NCBI GenBank assembly: GCA_033720695.1
Contig: JAWWCA010000001.1
Coordinates: 1 to 64,000, forward strand
Direction of reading: 5' to 3'
DNA: 64,000 nt
Source: DATGQT01 sp033720695
GTDB lineage: Bacteria > Bacteroidota > Rhodothermia > Rhodothermales > Rubricoccaceae
The notes under the pieces are model-generated. The model was not told the DNA's origin and ran no database searches. It saw only the letters and a program-made list of their open reading frames with translations. Made by a program: the position numbers and the translations under genes. This document shows positions 22,973-31,082 of this stretch, one piece after another. Each line of letters opens with the position of its first letter. Within the stretch, counting starts at the first letter, position 1.

Positions 22973-23776
22973 GTGACCCTCTACGTCTACGACGGCTCCT
23001 ACGACGGCCTCCTCTCGGCCCTCTACCGCGCCCTCCAGGACGGCCGAGCCGCCCACGAGGCCGCCGTCCGGGCCCGCCACGTGCGTACAGCCACGCAGGC
23101 CGACCTCTTCGCCGACGAGGTGGCCGTCGCCACCAACCCCGCCCGCGCGCGACGCCTCCGCGACGCGCTCCGCCGCCGAACGGGATCCGACGCCCTCGAA
23201 GCGCGCCTCTACTACGCCTTCCTCAGCGAAGCCGAGGGCTGGGATCGCCTCGTCGCCGACGCCGTCCTCGGCCTCGCCACCACCGCGCACCTCGACCCCC
23301 GGCTCGACCACGTCCACGCCCTCGAAGCGCTCGAACGACGCGTCCGCCGCGAGACCCACCGCATGCACGCCTTCGTCCGCTTCGAGGAACACTCCGACCA
23401 CTCGCTCCGCGCCACCATCGCCCCCGACCACCACGTCCTCCCCCTCATCGGCGACCACTTCGCCGCGAGGTACCCCGCCGAGCACTGGCGCATCCACGAC
23501 GCCCGACGGCGCCTCACGCTCGTCCACGAGCCCGACGGAGACCCCCGCCTGCAGATCACCGCCGACGGCGACGGCCGGACGGCACCGTCGCCCGCCGAAA
23601 ACGAGTTCCAGGCCCTCTGGCAGCAGTACTACCGCGCGACCAACATCCCCGCCCGGCGCAACCTCCGCCTCCACGTCCAGCACGTCCCCCGGCGCTACTG
23701 GCCATACCTCACGGAGAAGCAGCCGACCGACGAACCACCCCCCGAGCCCGCATCCGGGGAGCCGCCCGAGGCGTAG
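22973..23776 (+). CDS. DUF4130 DNA metabolism protein (TIGR03915-like)
   Basis: 267 residues. It begins 'LYVYDGSYDGLLSALYRAL' and has 'LYYAFLSEAEGWDRLVADAV', 'ETHRMHAFVRFEEHSDHSLR', 'HFAARYPAEHWRIHDARRRL', 'WQQYYRATNIPARRNLRLH', all typical of DUF4130. The family is the regular partner of the radical-SAM protein above, and in other bacteria is fused to UdgX. Function presumed to be DNA base repair or modification. GTG start at 22973, 3 bp after the upstream stop. Confidence 0.9.
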   Translation: MTLYVYDGSYDGLLSALYRALQDGRAAHEAAVRARHVRTATQADLFADEVAVATNPARARRLRDALRRRTGSDALEARLYYAFLSEAEGWDRLVADAVLGLATTAHLDPRLDHVHALEALERRVRRETHRMHAFVRFEEHSDHSLRATIAPDHHVLPLIGDHFAARYPAEHWRIHDARRRLTLVHEPDGDPRLQITADGDGRTAPSPAENEFQALWQQYYRATNIPARRNLRLHVQHVPRRYWPYLTEKQPTDEPPPEPASGEPPEA

Positions 23777-23809
23777 CTTCCTCGGGATCCACGGTCCCCT
23801 CGCTTCCCC

Positions 23810-24370
23810 ATGAGCCACACGCGACGGATCGTCGTCTCTGAGTTCCTCTCACTCGATGGGGTGATGCAGGACCCGGCCTGGACGGCGCCCTACTGGAACG
23901 ACCAAATCGCCGCCTTCAAGGGCGAGGAGACCGACGCCGCCGACCTCCTCCTCCTCGGCCGCGTCACCTACGAGATGTTCGCCGCCCACTGGCCCTCCTC
24001 AACCGACGAGGCCGCCGACCAGATCAACGCGCTCGGCAAGGTCGTCGTCACCGACACCCTCACGCAGGCGGACCTCGATCGGGACGGCTGGAACGCCGCC
24101 GTCTTGGACGGCGGCGTCCCCGACGGCATCCGGCACCTCAAGCAGCGGCCCGGCGGCGACCTCCTCGTCTGGGGCAGCGGCCACCTCGCGCGTGCGCTCC
24201 TCCACCACCGCCTCGTCGACGAGCTCCGCCTCATCGTCTACCCGCTCCTCCTCGGCACCGGACAACGCCTCTTCAGCGGCCAGCAGCACGCCGCCTTCAC
24301 GCGCGCCGAGTCGCACGCCTTCCGCTCCGGCGCAACCGCCCTCGTCCTCCACCCCGCCGAGAACGCGTGA
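23810..24370 (+). CDS. Dihydrofolate reductase-like (RibD C-terminal) protein
   Basis: 186 residues of the RibD-C/YyaP group: 'RIVVSEFLSLDGVMQDPAW', 'ADLLLLGRVTYEMFAAHWP', 'GGDLLVWGSGHLARALLHHR', 'VDELRLIVYPLLLGTGQRLF'. These NAD(P)H-binding proteins resemble DHFR, but most have no proven substrate. An ATG at 23810 starts the conserved strand. It is the first gene of a two-gene unit with 24375 (4 bp gap). Confidence 0.87.
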   Translation: MSHTRRIVVSEFLSLDGVMQDPAWTAPYWNDQIAAFKGEETDAADLLLLGRVTYEMFAAHWPSSTDEAADQINALGKVVVTDTLTQADLDRDGWNAAVLDGGVPDGIRHLKQRPGGDLLVWGSGHLARALLHHRLVDELRLIVYPLLLGTGQRLFSGQQHAAFTRAESHAFRSGATALVLHPAENA

Positions 24371-24374
24371 GCCC

Positions 24375-24701
24375 ATGCCCGACATCGACCCCGATCACCC
24401 CTTCTGGAGAGCCGCCCAGCCACTCCTCGACGACGGCAGCGCCCAACGCGGCACCATGATGGGCTTCACCTGCCTCCGCACCGCCGGACGCTTCTTCGCC
24501 ACCGCCGACCACCGCACCGGAGACCTCGTCGTCAAGCTCCCCAGACCGCGCGTGGCCGCCCTCATCGCCGAGGGCCTCGGCCAACCCTTTGCGCCCGCCG
24601 GCCGCACCTTCCGCGAGTGGGTCGCCGTCCCGCAGGACCACCGCACGGCCTGGCCGGCCCTCCTCGGCGAAGCCCACGCGTTCGTCGCCGACGCAGACTA
24701 A
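24375..24701 (+). CDS. TfoX-N/YjbR-like protein
   Basis: 108 residues. 'GTMMGFTCLRTAGRFFATAD', 'GDLVVKLPRPRVAALIAEGL', 'FREWVAVPQDHRTAWPALLG' resemble TfoX N-terminal or MmcQ/YjbR-like small proteins, which have a DNA-binding-like alpha/beta fold without a known role. The match is by pattern only. Cotranscribed with the DHFR-like gene. Confidence 0.6.
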   Translation: MPDIDPDHPFWRAAQPLLDDGSAQRGTMMGFTCLRTAGRFFATADHRTGDLVVKLPRPRVAALIAEGLGQPFAPAGRTFREWVAVPQDHRTAWPALLGEAHAFVADAD

Positions 24702-24711
24702 CGGGCCCCCC

Positions 24712-24972
24712 TTACACCATCGCCATTCGTGTCTCGGCCGGTCGGGCCGCCCGCGACGGCCGCGCCACGTCCGCGTTCGCGTGCCGCGTCACCCGGCCAC
24801 ACGACCGACACAGCACCTCGATCGAACGCCCGAACGCGCGGCGCACGCCGCCGACAGTCTCCCGGTTCAGCGCCAGCTGTCGCCGCCCGACGCGCATCGT
24901 CGCACTCCCGTGCGACACGGTGCAGCAGCTGCAGAACAGGGGCGTCGTTCGAAGGGCGGTCGCGACGGGCAT
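24712..24972 (-). CDS. Small CxxC zinc-finger-like protein
   Basis: 86 residues. 'TTPLFCSCCTVSHGSATMRV' and 'SIEVLCRSCGRVTRH' give two CxxC knuckles about 37 residues apart, consistent with a zinc ribbon. No known family recognised. Two starts are possible (24972 or 24999); the first gives a more compact protein. Its end is 10 bp from the convergent upstream gene. Confidence 0.45.
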   Translation of the reverse strand: MPVATALRTTPLFCSCCTVSHGSATMRVGRRQLALNRETVGGVRRAFGRSIEVLCRSCGRVTRHANADVARPSRAARPAETRMAMV

Positions 24973-25080
24973 GGCGGCGGTGGTTTCGTGCTCCCCCACA
25001 CTACCGCCGCCACGGACACGGGCGCAATCCCGACCTCACTCTGACGGGGACACGTGTCGGAGTTGAGCCCAGACCCACCC

Positions 25081-25098
25081 CGGGCCGGCGGCGGCCCG
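25081..25098. terminator. GC-rich hairpin downstream of 25125 gene
   Basis: CGGGCCG (25081-25087) and CGGCCCG (25092-25098) form a 7-bp stem with a 4-nt loop. It lies 26 bp past the stop of the leftward gene at 25125. Modest evidence. Confidence 0.35.
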
Positions 25099-25124
25099 CC
25101 GCTTGTGGCCGCCCCGGACAGGCC

Positions 25125-25433
25125 TCACCCCTCAGGCCGCGCCTCCACGTGACGCTCGACCGTCACCTCGCGCACGCGGACCTCGCGCCGCGGCGAGCCA
25201 TCGCCATACCGGGCCAGCGACTCCGCCGCCGCCTCCGGCGAGTGGTACAGCTCGCCGTACGGCACCGGCGCACCCCGCGCAAACGACAGCAGCCACCACA
25301 GCACCCCCCGATCGGCCACGCCACCCCGAGACGCTTCCGTAGGCGCCTTCAGCCCACACACCGGGCACGCCGGCGCAACGTGGGACACCGACGACGAGCA
25401 GCGCCGGCAGCGAGGCCGCGGAGACGAAATCAT
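25125..25433 (-). CDS. Small zinc-ribbon protein
   Basis: 102 residues. The N terminus is a clear zinc ribbon: 'CRRCSSSVSHVAPACPVCG' (two CxxC pairs). After a linker, 'GELYHSPEAAAESLARYGDG' and 'REVRVREVTVERHVEARPEG' follow. Unknown function; nucleic-acid or protein binding is plausible. Its upstream region holds a hairpin and a TATATA element, suggesting dedicated control. Confidence 0.62.
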   Translation of the reverse strand: MISSPRPRCRRCSSSVSHVAPACPVCGLKAPTEASRGGVADRGVLWWLLSFARGAPVPYGELYHSPEAAAESLARYGDGSPRREVRVREVTVERHVEARPEG

Positions 25434-25452
25434 AGGACCAGGGGAAGGGACA

Positions 25453-25482
25453 CCCGGGCACCCGCCCGGGACGACCTATATA
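25453..25482 (-). promoter_or_regulatory. TATATA promoter with 5'-leader hairpin
   Basis: Reading leftward: TATATA at about 25482-25477. Further toward the gene is a perfect 7-bp stem (25453-25459 with 25464-25470, 4-nt loop), 20 bp before the ATG at 25433. It may be an attenuator or simply a stable leader. Confidence 0.35.
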
Positions 25483-25539
25483 CGGACGAAACGGTTATGT
25501 TGCGTGACGTAACCCCGGCCGATTCCACCACGCCCGACC

Positions 25540-26223
25540 GTGTCCGCCGTCGACCTCCCCCCGCCCTTCCCGGGCTTCTCGCAAGCCGGCCTCGACGTCC
25601 TGCGCGACCTCGCGGACAACAACGACCGTGACTGGTTCAACGCCCGCAAGAGCGTCTACCTCGACCACCTCAAGGGGCCCCTCGACCTCCTCGTCGCCGA
25701 CGTCGCCCGACGCCTCGCCGAGCGCGGCATCCCGTACACCGCCGGCCGGCCGTTCCGGATCTACCGCGACGTCCGCTTCTCCAAAGACAAGCGACCCTAC
25801 CAGACGCACGTCAGCGCCCAGTTCACACGCCCCGACAGCGACGACCCCGCGCTCATCTACGTCCACGTCGCCCCGGGCGCCTCCTTCGTCGCCATGGGGG
25901 TCTACCGCCCCAGCGTCGCCTACCTCCGGCCCGTCCGCCGCCGCATCGTGGACCGCTGGAACGACGTCGTGGCCATGCGCGACGCGCTCGGCGACGCAGG
26001 CCTGACCCTCGGCCCCGCCGGCGACCCCCTCACGGGGATGCCGCAGGGCTTCGCGGCCGAGCGCGACCACGAGGGCGCCGAGCTCGTGCGCTGGCAGAGC
26101 CTCGTCGCGCAACGCGCGCTCGACGACGCCGACATCCGCGAACCCCAGCTCTCCGACCGCGTCGTCCAGGCCGCCGCCCACGCCAAGCCCCTCTTCGACT
26201 TCCTCGACGCCGCCCACGCCTGA
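25540..26223 (+). CDS. DUF2461 family protein (TIGR02453)
   Basis: 227 residues with the whole DUF2461 pattern: 'FSQAGLDVLRDLADNNDRDW', 'FNARKSVYLDHLKGPLDLLV', 'RIYRDVRFSKDKRPYQTHVS', 'GVYRPSVAYLRPVRRRIVD'. No proven function. GTG start at 25540 inside a GC-rich leader. Followed 11 bp later by the 26235 gene. Confidence 0.9.
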   Translation: MSAVDLPPPFPGFSQAGLDVLRDLADNNDRDWFNARKSVYLDHLKGPLDLLVADVARRLAERGIPYTAGRPFRIYRDVRFSKDKRPYQTHVSAQFTRPDSDDPALIYVHVAPGASFVAMGVYRPSVAYLRPVRRRIVDRWNDVVAMRDALGDAGLTLGPAGDPLTGMPQGFAAERDHEGAELVRWQSLVAQRALDDADIREPQLSDRVVQAAAHAKPLFDFLDAAHA

Positions 26224-26234
26224 CCCCTCAGCCC

Positions 26235-26519
26235 ATGCCGCACCTCCTCGTCTGGAACCAGGTCCGCGACTTCGCGCGCTGGCTCGCCGTCTTCGAAGCC
26301 GACGCCGAGGCCCATCGCGAGGCCGGCCTCGAGCTCGAGCGCGTCTGGCGAACGCGCGACGACCCGAACCAGGTCTTCTTCGTGTTCTTCGTCGGCGATC
26401 TCGAGCGCGCCAACGCGTTCATGGACGACCCGGTCGCGAAGGAGCACGCCGAGGCCGCAGGCGTCGTGCGCGGCTTCGCGCACTTCCTCGACGCCGTGCC
26501 CCTCGCGCCCGAGACGTGA
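26235..26519 (+). CDS. Ferredoxin-fold (ABM-like) small protein
   Basis: 94 residues: 'HLLVWNQVRDFARWLAVFEA', 'LERVWRTRDDPNQVFFVFFV', 'LERANAFMDDPVAKEHAEAA'. This looks like the dimeric alpha/beta-barrel type used by antibiotic monooxygenase or cyclase-like proteins. Activity unknown. Cotranscribed with the DUF2461 gene. Confidence 0.65.
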   Translation: MPHLLVWNQVRDFARWLAVFEADAEAHREAGLELERVWRTRDDPNQVFFVFFVGDLERANAFMDDPVAKEHAEAAGVVRGFAHFLDAVPLAPET

Positions 26520-26532
26520 GCCGTCCCTGGAC

Positions 26533-26919
26533 CTACCCCCTCGGCGGCCGATACGTCGCCGTCAAGCAGCCGCCCACCCCCTCCAACGGCGTCACCTCCA
26601 GCTCCACCCCCTCCGCGGCCGAGGCGTCGACCGCCTCCAGACCCAACCCGGACAGCGTCGCCGCCACCGCCGAGCCCCGCGCGCCGTCCGTGATGCACAC
26701 CGTCACGACGCCGTCCACGTGCGAGACGCTCACCGTCAACGGGCCGCCGCCCGCCACCACGACCCGCTCCAGAACCCGGCCCACCACCGACAGGAGCGGC
26801 GGCGGATACGTCTCGGCATATCCACGCAGCCCCGGCACCACGTCGATCCGGACCCCATGCGACTGCGCGATCGCCTCGATCGCCGCCGCCAGCGTGTCAG
26901 TGGACTCTGCGCTCGTCAT
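26533..26919 (-). CDS. Degenerate GHKL-ATPase-like protein
   Basis: 128 residues. 'PPPLLSVVGRVLERVVVAGG', 'LTVSVSHVDGVVTVCITDGA' and 'LSGLGLEAVDASAAEGVEL' follow the order N-box, G1 ('DGARG' in place of DxGxG) and G2 of histidine-kinase-like ATPases, but with weak matches. It may be an anti-sigma-like or kinase-remnant domain. The context is isolated; its neighbours are the NHEJ operon and small genes. Confidence 0.42.
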   Translation of the reverse strand: MTSAESTDTLAAAIEAIAQSHGVRIDVVPGLRGYAETYPPPLLSVVGRVLERVVVAGGGPLTVSVSHVDGVVTVCITDGARGSAVAATLSGLGLEAVDASAAEGVELEVTPLEGVGGCLTATYRPPRG

Positions 26920-26986
26920 CGACCGGCTCGTTCGGCCGACCTCTACGCGCAGCGCCCCTGAAGGTGCCCACGCCCGTGCCGACCGC

Positions 26987-27631
26987 CTAGGCAGAGCCCG
27001 CGGGCGGTTCCGCCGCTCCGCCCGCCGCCGCCTGCTGCGCCAGTAGACGCGACACCAGCGACCGCGCCGCCTCGGCCTCCGACGACGACGCCGCCTCCGC
27101 ATAGCGCACGAGCGCGGCGTCGGCGCCCTCGCCGTCGCCACACACCGCGCACGCCAGCGCGAGGTTGTACACCGCGTCCGCCGCACCGTCGTCGTCGCTC
27201 AACCCCACCGCGACGTGCAGGTGGAGCCGCGCCGAGACGAACTGCCCGAGGTGCAGGTGCAGGCACCCCACGTTGTAGTGGGTCGCGACGTGCGCGGGGT
27301 CCTGGACGAGCGCCTCCGCAAACGCACGAAATGCGCCGTCGTAGTCCTCCGCATGGACGGACAGCAGGCCGAGGTTGCACAGCGCGTCCGCCGCGTACCC
27401 CTCGTCCGCAGCCGCCGCCTGACGGTACGCTTCCGCCGCTTCCGGACGGCCCGTCATGTCCAGCGCGAGCGCCCGACGAAACGGGTCGTCGTCGCCCCGG
27501 TCGAGCGGCACCACCCGCCCCGCAGCCCCCCACAGGTTGAGCTGCCCCGGCGGCGAGGTGCGCCGCGGCCGTACCCGACGGAATCGGGGCGTCCCCTCCT
27601 CGATCGTGACCAGCTGCATCGAGTGCGCCAT
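26987..27631 (-). CDS. TPR protein coupled to Ku
   Basis: 214 residues with tetratricopeptide repeats: 'PFRRALALDMTGRPEAAEAY', 'ADALCNLGLLSVHAEDYDGA', 'ATHYNVGCLHLHLGQFVSAR', 'ADAVYNLALACAVCGDGEGA'. The ATG at 27631 overlaps the ku stop codon by one base (TGATG), so translation is coupled. A scaffold role in end joining or in regulation is inference only. Unlike LigD and Ku, this partner is not a standard NHEJ component. Confidence 0.78.
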   Translation of the reverse strand: MAHSMQLVTIEEGTPRFRRVRPRRTSPPGQLNLWGAAGRVVPLDRGDDDPFRRALALDMTGRPEAAEAYRQAAAADEGYAADALCNLGLLSVHAEDYDGAFRAFAEALVQDPAHVATHYNVGCLHLHLGQFVSARLHLHVAVGLSDDDGAADAVYNLALACAVCGDGEGADAALVRYAEAASSSEAEAARSLVSRLLAQQAAAGGAAEPPAGSA

Positions 27632-28527
27632 CAGCTTCCGGTCTTCTTCCGCTTGGTGGAGGTCTTCTTCGCGGCCGTCTTCTTCGCGGCCGTCTTCTTC
27701 GCGGCCGTCTTCTTCGCGCCCGTCGCTCGCTTCGCCGGCTTCGCCTGCGCCTTGGCCTCCTCGATGCTCGCCTGCAGCGCTGCCATCACGTCTGTCACAG
27801 GGGCCGCGGCCGGCGTCTCCGACACGATCACTTCACGCCCCTCGATCTTCGCATGCACCATCTCGACGACCGCCTCAGTGTACCGGTCGACGAGCCCCGG
27901 CGACAGGTCATCGAACGACTTCGTCAAGAGCTCGATCAGCTGGCCCGCCACCGCCACCTCATCCGCCTTCGGCTCCGCCACGTCATCGAGCTCCGGGACG
28001 GCCTCCATGGACCGCAGCTCGGACGGGTACCGAAGCTCGTGGAACACCATCCCGTCGTCGTGTACGCGAACCGCCATGATCGTCTCCCGCCCGCGGAGCA
28101 CCACCCGGCCAATCCCCACCTTCCCACTCTCCCGGATCGCCTCCCGAAGCAGACCATACGTCTTCGCCGCCACCGGGCCGTTCGGCCCCACATAGTACGG
28201 CTTCTCGTACAGCGCCACCGGCACGTCGCCGTCCTCGACGAACCCCTCGATCTCCAGGACCTTCGTGCTCTCCAGCGCGAGCTCCTTCAACTCGTCGTCG
28301 TCGATCACCACGTACTGGTCCTCGTCCACCTGGTACCCCTTCACGATGTCGCCGCTGGAGACCTCCTTCCCGCACACCTTGCACACCTTCTGGTACGAGA
28401 TGCGGCCCATGTCCTCCTTGTGGAGCTGGTTGAACCGGACCGTCTTCGCCGTCTCGGTCGCGGTGTAGACTTTCACCGGGACGGTGAAGATGTTCATCTT
28501 GATGTGGCCGTTCCAGATCGATCGCAT
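27631..28527 (-). CDS. ku: Ku double-strand-break-binding protein
   Basis: 298 residues. Homodimeric Ku rings thread onto DNA ends and recruit LigD. Seen: 'MRSIWNGHIKMNIFTVPVKV', 'NQLHKEDMGRISYQKVCKVC', 'GKEVSSGDIVKGYQVDEDQY', 'YYVGPNGPVAAKTYGLLREA'. The start is the canonical 'M-R-(S/A)-I-W' at 28527. The C terminus is a lysine-rich tail with repeated 'KKTAA' units that may bind DNA. It follows ligD by 4 bp and is coupled to the TPR gene. Confidence 0.95.
   Translation of the reverse strand: MRSIWNGHIKMNIFTVPVKVYTATETAKTVRFNQLHKEDMGRISYQKVCKVCGKEVSSGDIVKGYQVDEDQYVVIDDDELKELALESTKVLEIEGFVEDGDVPVALYEKPYYVGPNGPVAAKTYGLLREAIRESGKVGIGRVVLRGRETIMAVRVHDDGMVFHELRYPSELRSMEAVPELDDVAEPKADEVAVAGQLIELLTKSFDDLSPGLVDRYTEAVVEMVHAKIEGREVIVSETPAAAPVTDVMAALQASIEEAKAQAKPAKRATGAKKTAAKKTAAKKTAAKKTSTKRKKTGS
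27664..27723. repeat. 15-bp tandem repeat encoding the Ku tail
   Basis: CTTCTTCGCGGCCGT repeats four times in tandem (27664-27678, 27679-27693, 27694-27708, then 27709-27723 with one substitution). It encodes 'TAAKK' units of the Ku C terminus and could vary in length by slippage. Confidence 0.85.
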
Positions 28528-28531
28528 GGGG

Positions 28532-30880
28532 CTAGTCGGTTGGTGGCGGCGTCTCGTCCAAGGCCTCGCCAAGCAGGTCCTCTGCTGCGAGGTCGGCACG
28601 GAGCCGGAGGAAGGTCGGCGCGCGGAAGCGGCCGTCCGATGTGATCTCGTGATAGCGAACCGTGCACACCAGCGACGGCTCGACCCACGTGGTGCCCGGC
28701 GCACGAACCCCCTTCGCGACCGCCGGCCGAGGCGTCGTGTCGAGGGCGTCCAGCTGCGCGCGCACCTCGGTGAGCGCACGGTCGTCGAAGCCGCCCCCCA
28801 CCCGGCCCCGATACAACAACCCGTCCGGAGACGGCTCCGCGACATGCACCGCCCCGAACGTCGCGGAGCGGTACCCCTCGCCGGGGGTGTACCCTATCAC
28901 CACGACCTCCGCCGTCCCCTCCACCTTCACCTTCACCCAGCAGTCGGACCGGCGCCCCTCGTGATACGCGCCGTCAACGCGCTTGCCCATGACGCCCTCC
29001 AGGCCGTGCTCCCCCACCGCCGCCAGGAGCGCCGGCCCGTCACTCAGCGCCTCCGACAGCCGGTACGGACCCTCGCCCTGCCCCACCACCGTCTCCAACC
29101 ACGCGCGGCGACGGTGCCACGGCTCCTTGACCACGGGCCGCCCATCGAGGTACAGCACATCGAACACGTACGCGTGAGCCGGCCACCGACGCCGCGCCCA
29201 CTCCGCCGACTGCGAGCCGCCCGTTCGCTGCAGCCGCCGCAACACGTTCCCGAACACCGGGTGGCCTGCGTCGTCCAGGCACACGATCTCGCAGTCGAGC
29301 ACCGCCGAAATCGTCCGAAGACCCCCAACGTCCTGAAGCTCCGGGAACATCGCCGTGTAGTCCCGGCCGCGCCGCCCCCAGATCCGCACCGCCCCCTCAT
29401 CGATTGCGACGAGACCGCGCAGCCCATCCCACTTCACCTCGAACCGCCAGTCGCGCCCCGCAGGCACCGCAGACCGCCGCTCCGCGAGCATCGGCGCTGG
29501 CGGCGCACCCAACCACGCGCGCGGAGGCTCGTCCAGCCGCTCGAGCAACCACTCCTGGCCCCGCGTCTGCACCAGCCGATACCGGCCGGCCAAGCCATCG
29601 CTCTCCAGCGACACGTACACCTTGTCGTCAGCGAACGTCTCGGCCCGATACCGGCCGGCCGCGAACACCCACATCTCTCCGCCCCCGTACTGCCCCTTCG
29701 GGATCGTCCCCTCGAACGTCAAGTACTCCACCGGGTGGTCCTCCGTCTGGATCGCCAGCCGCTTCACGCCCGGCCGCGGGGGCAGGCCCTTCGGAACCGC
29801 CCACGAACGGAGCACGCCACGATGCTCAAGGCGGAGGTCGTAGTGGAGCCGGCTCGCCGCGTGACGGTGGACCACGAAGGCGCTTCCCGCCCCCACGCGC
29901 ACACCCGGCGGGGGCTCGGGCGTGCCCCCACCGCCGAACACCCGCTTCTCCGCATACGTCGACAGCGCGCCGTCGCCGCCCACCTCCACCTCGTCTCGAC
30001 GCGTGTGCAAGGGCACGGCGAACGCGGCCATCCCGGCCCACGCATCGCCGCCCTCCGCCAACCGATCCGGAACCGTCTCGATCGTGAACGCCATCGGGTC
30101 GGACGTCGCTTCCAGCGTCTCCCAGGACACCGGATACGACACCGGGGCGCCGGGGCGGCCACGCAGACTGTACGGGCTCACGATCGTCTGACGGCCCCGG
30201 TGACGGTACACGTCCACGAGCGTCTTGTCCACCCGGCGCTGCTTCGACAGCGTCAGGGTCACGTCGCCCGGGCGCCGCCGTGCGAACGACTGCGCCAGAC
30301 CCTTCACCGCCGCAAACACCACGTCCTCCGGCCACCGCGGGAGGACCGGCGCCACCACGTGGAGCCCCCGCCCCCCCGTCGTCTTGACGTACGGATGGTA
30401 CCCGTGGTCTGCCAGGTGCTCGCGGAGCGCCAGCGCGAGGCCCACCGTCTCCGCGAACGGCGCCTCCTCGGGCGGGTCCAGATCGAACACCACGTAGTCG
30501 GGGTGATCCGGCACGGGAACGCGGCCGTGCCCCTGGTGCAGCTCCAGCGCCGCCGAGTTCGCGAGCCACACCAGCGAGGCCTCGTCCTGCACCGTCGGGT
30601 GCTCCTTCACGTCCTCCCCCTCCAGGCGCACCACCTCCAGCCACGCCGGCGCACCCCGCGGCCGGTTCTTCTGAAAGAAGCGCTCCGCCTCGATCCCGTC
30701 CGGGAAACGAACCAGCGTCAGCGGCCGCCCGGCGACGTGCGGCACCAGCACCGGCGCGACCCGCAGGTAATACTGGATCACCTCGGCCTTCAGGATCGGG
30801 CCGGGGTACAGGGGCTTTTGAAGGTTCGACAGCGTCAGCCGCCGACCGCCGACCTTGACGTGGGTGTCCCGCGTGGGCAT
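28532..30880 (-). CDS. ligD: LigD: polymerase-phosphoesterase-ligase NHEJ enzyme
   Basis: 782 residues, order Pol-PE-Lig as in mycobacteria. Polymerase domain about 1-290: 'LTLSNLQKPLYPG', metal-binding 'VVFDLDPPEEAP', 'KTTGGRGLHVVAP'. Phosphoesterase domain about 320-450: 'FVVHRHAASRLHYDLRLEHR', 'SWAVPKGLPPRPG'. Ligase domain about 465-780: nucleotidyl-lysine motif 'EVKWDGLRG' near residue 484, 'VFDVLYLDGR', 'LEGVMGKRVDGAYHEG', 'SDCWVKVKV'. All catalytic blocks are visible. A TTGAAT-N18-GATACT promoter precedes it, and ku and the TPR gene follow. Confidence 0.96.
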   Translation of the reverse strand: MPTRDTHVKVGGRRLTLSNLQKPLYPGPILKAEVIQYYLRVAPVLVPHVAGRPLTLVRFPDGIEAERFFQKNRPRGAPAWLEVVRLEGEDVKEHPTVQDEASLVWLANSAALELHQGHGRVPVPDHPDYVVFDLDPPEEAPFAETVGLALALREHLADHGYHPYVKTTGGRGLHVVAPVLPRWPEDVVFAAVKGLAQSFARRRPGDVTLTLSKQRRVDKTLVDVYRHRGRQTIVSPYSLRGRPGAPVSYPVSWETLEATSDPMAFTIETVPDRLAEGGDAWAGMAAFAVPLHTRRDEVEVGGDGALSTYAEKRVFGGGGTPEPPPGVRVGAGSAFVVHRHAASRLHYDLRLEHRGVLRSWAVPKGLPPRPGVKRLAIQTEDHPVEYLTFEGTIPKGQYGGGEMWVFAAGRYRAETFADDKVYVSLESDGLAGRYRLVQTRGQEWLLERLDEPPRAWLGAPPAPMLAERRSAVPAGRDWRFEVKWDGLRGLVAIDEGAVRIWGRRGRDYTAMFPELQDVGGLRTISAVLDCEIVCLDDAGHPVFGNVLRRLQRTGGSQSAEWARRRWPAHAYVFDVLYLDGRPVVKEPWHRRRAWLETVVGQGEGPYRLSEALSDGPALLAAVGEHGLEGVMGKRVDGAYHEGRRSDCWVKVKVEGTAEVVVIGYTPGEGYRSATFGAVHVAEPSPDGLLYRGRVGGGFDDRALTEVRAQLDALDTTPRPAVAKGVRAPGTTWVEPSLVCTVRYHEITSDGRFRAPTFLRLRADLAAEDLLGEALDETPPPTD

Positions 30881-30890
30881 GCCGGACCCC

Positions 30891-30920
30891 AGTATCGCCC
30901 GCCCGCCCCGTACGATTCAA
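30891..30920 (-). promoter_or_regulatory. Sigma-70-like promoter of ligD operon
   Basis: Reading leftward: TTGAAT (30920-30915), an 18-nt spacer, then GATACT (30896-30891), ending 11 nt before the ATG. The proximity would give a very short leader. Confidence 0.42.
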
Positions 30921-31082
30921 TGCCCAGGCGCGTCAGCCATCCACCCTCGCAACCTCGCGCCATCGGCGCGGGCCCAGGACGCCCGAGGCGCACCCGTCTT
31001 AACGTCGCCTTCACCGTCGCTCGGCCACCGCCAACCCACCGCACCTCTGTCCCCACAATGGGACCTCGACGAGGCCTTCGCC

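Noticed and set aside
25000..25124. Possible tRNA or structured RNA
   Set aside because: Only simple GC hairpins are visible; no cloverleaf or T-loop sequence was found. No tRNA or rRNA was recognised anywhere in the window.
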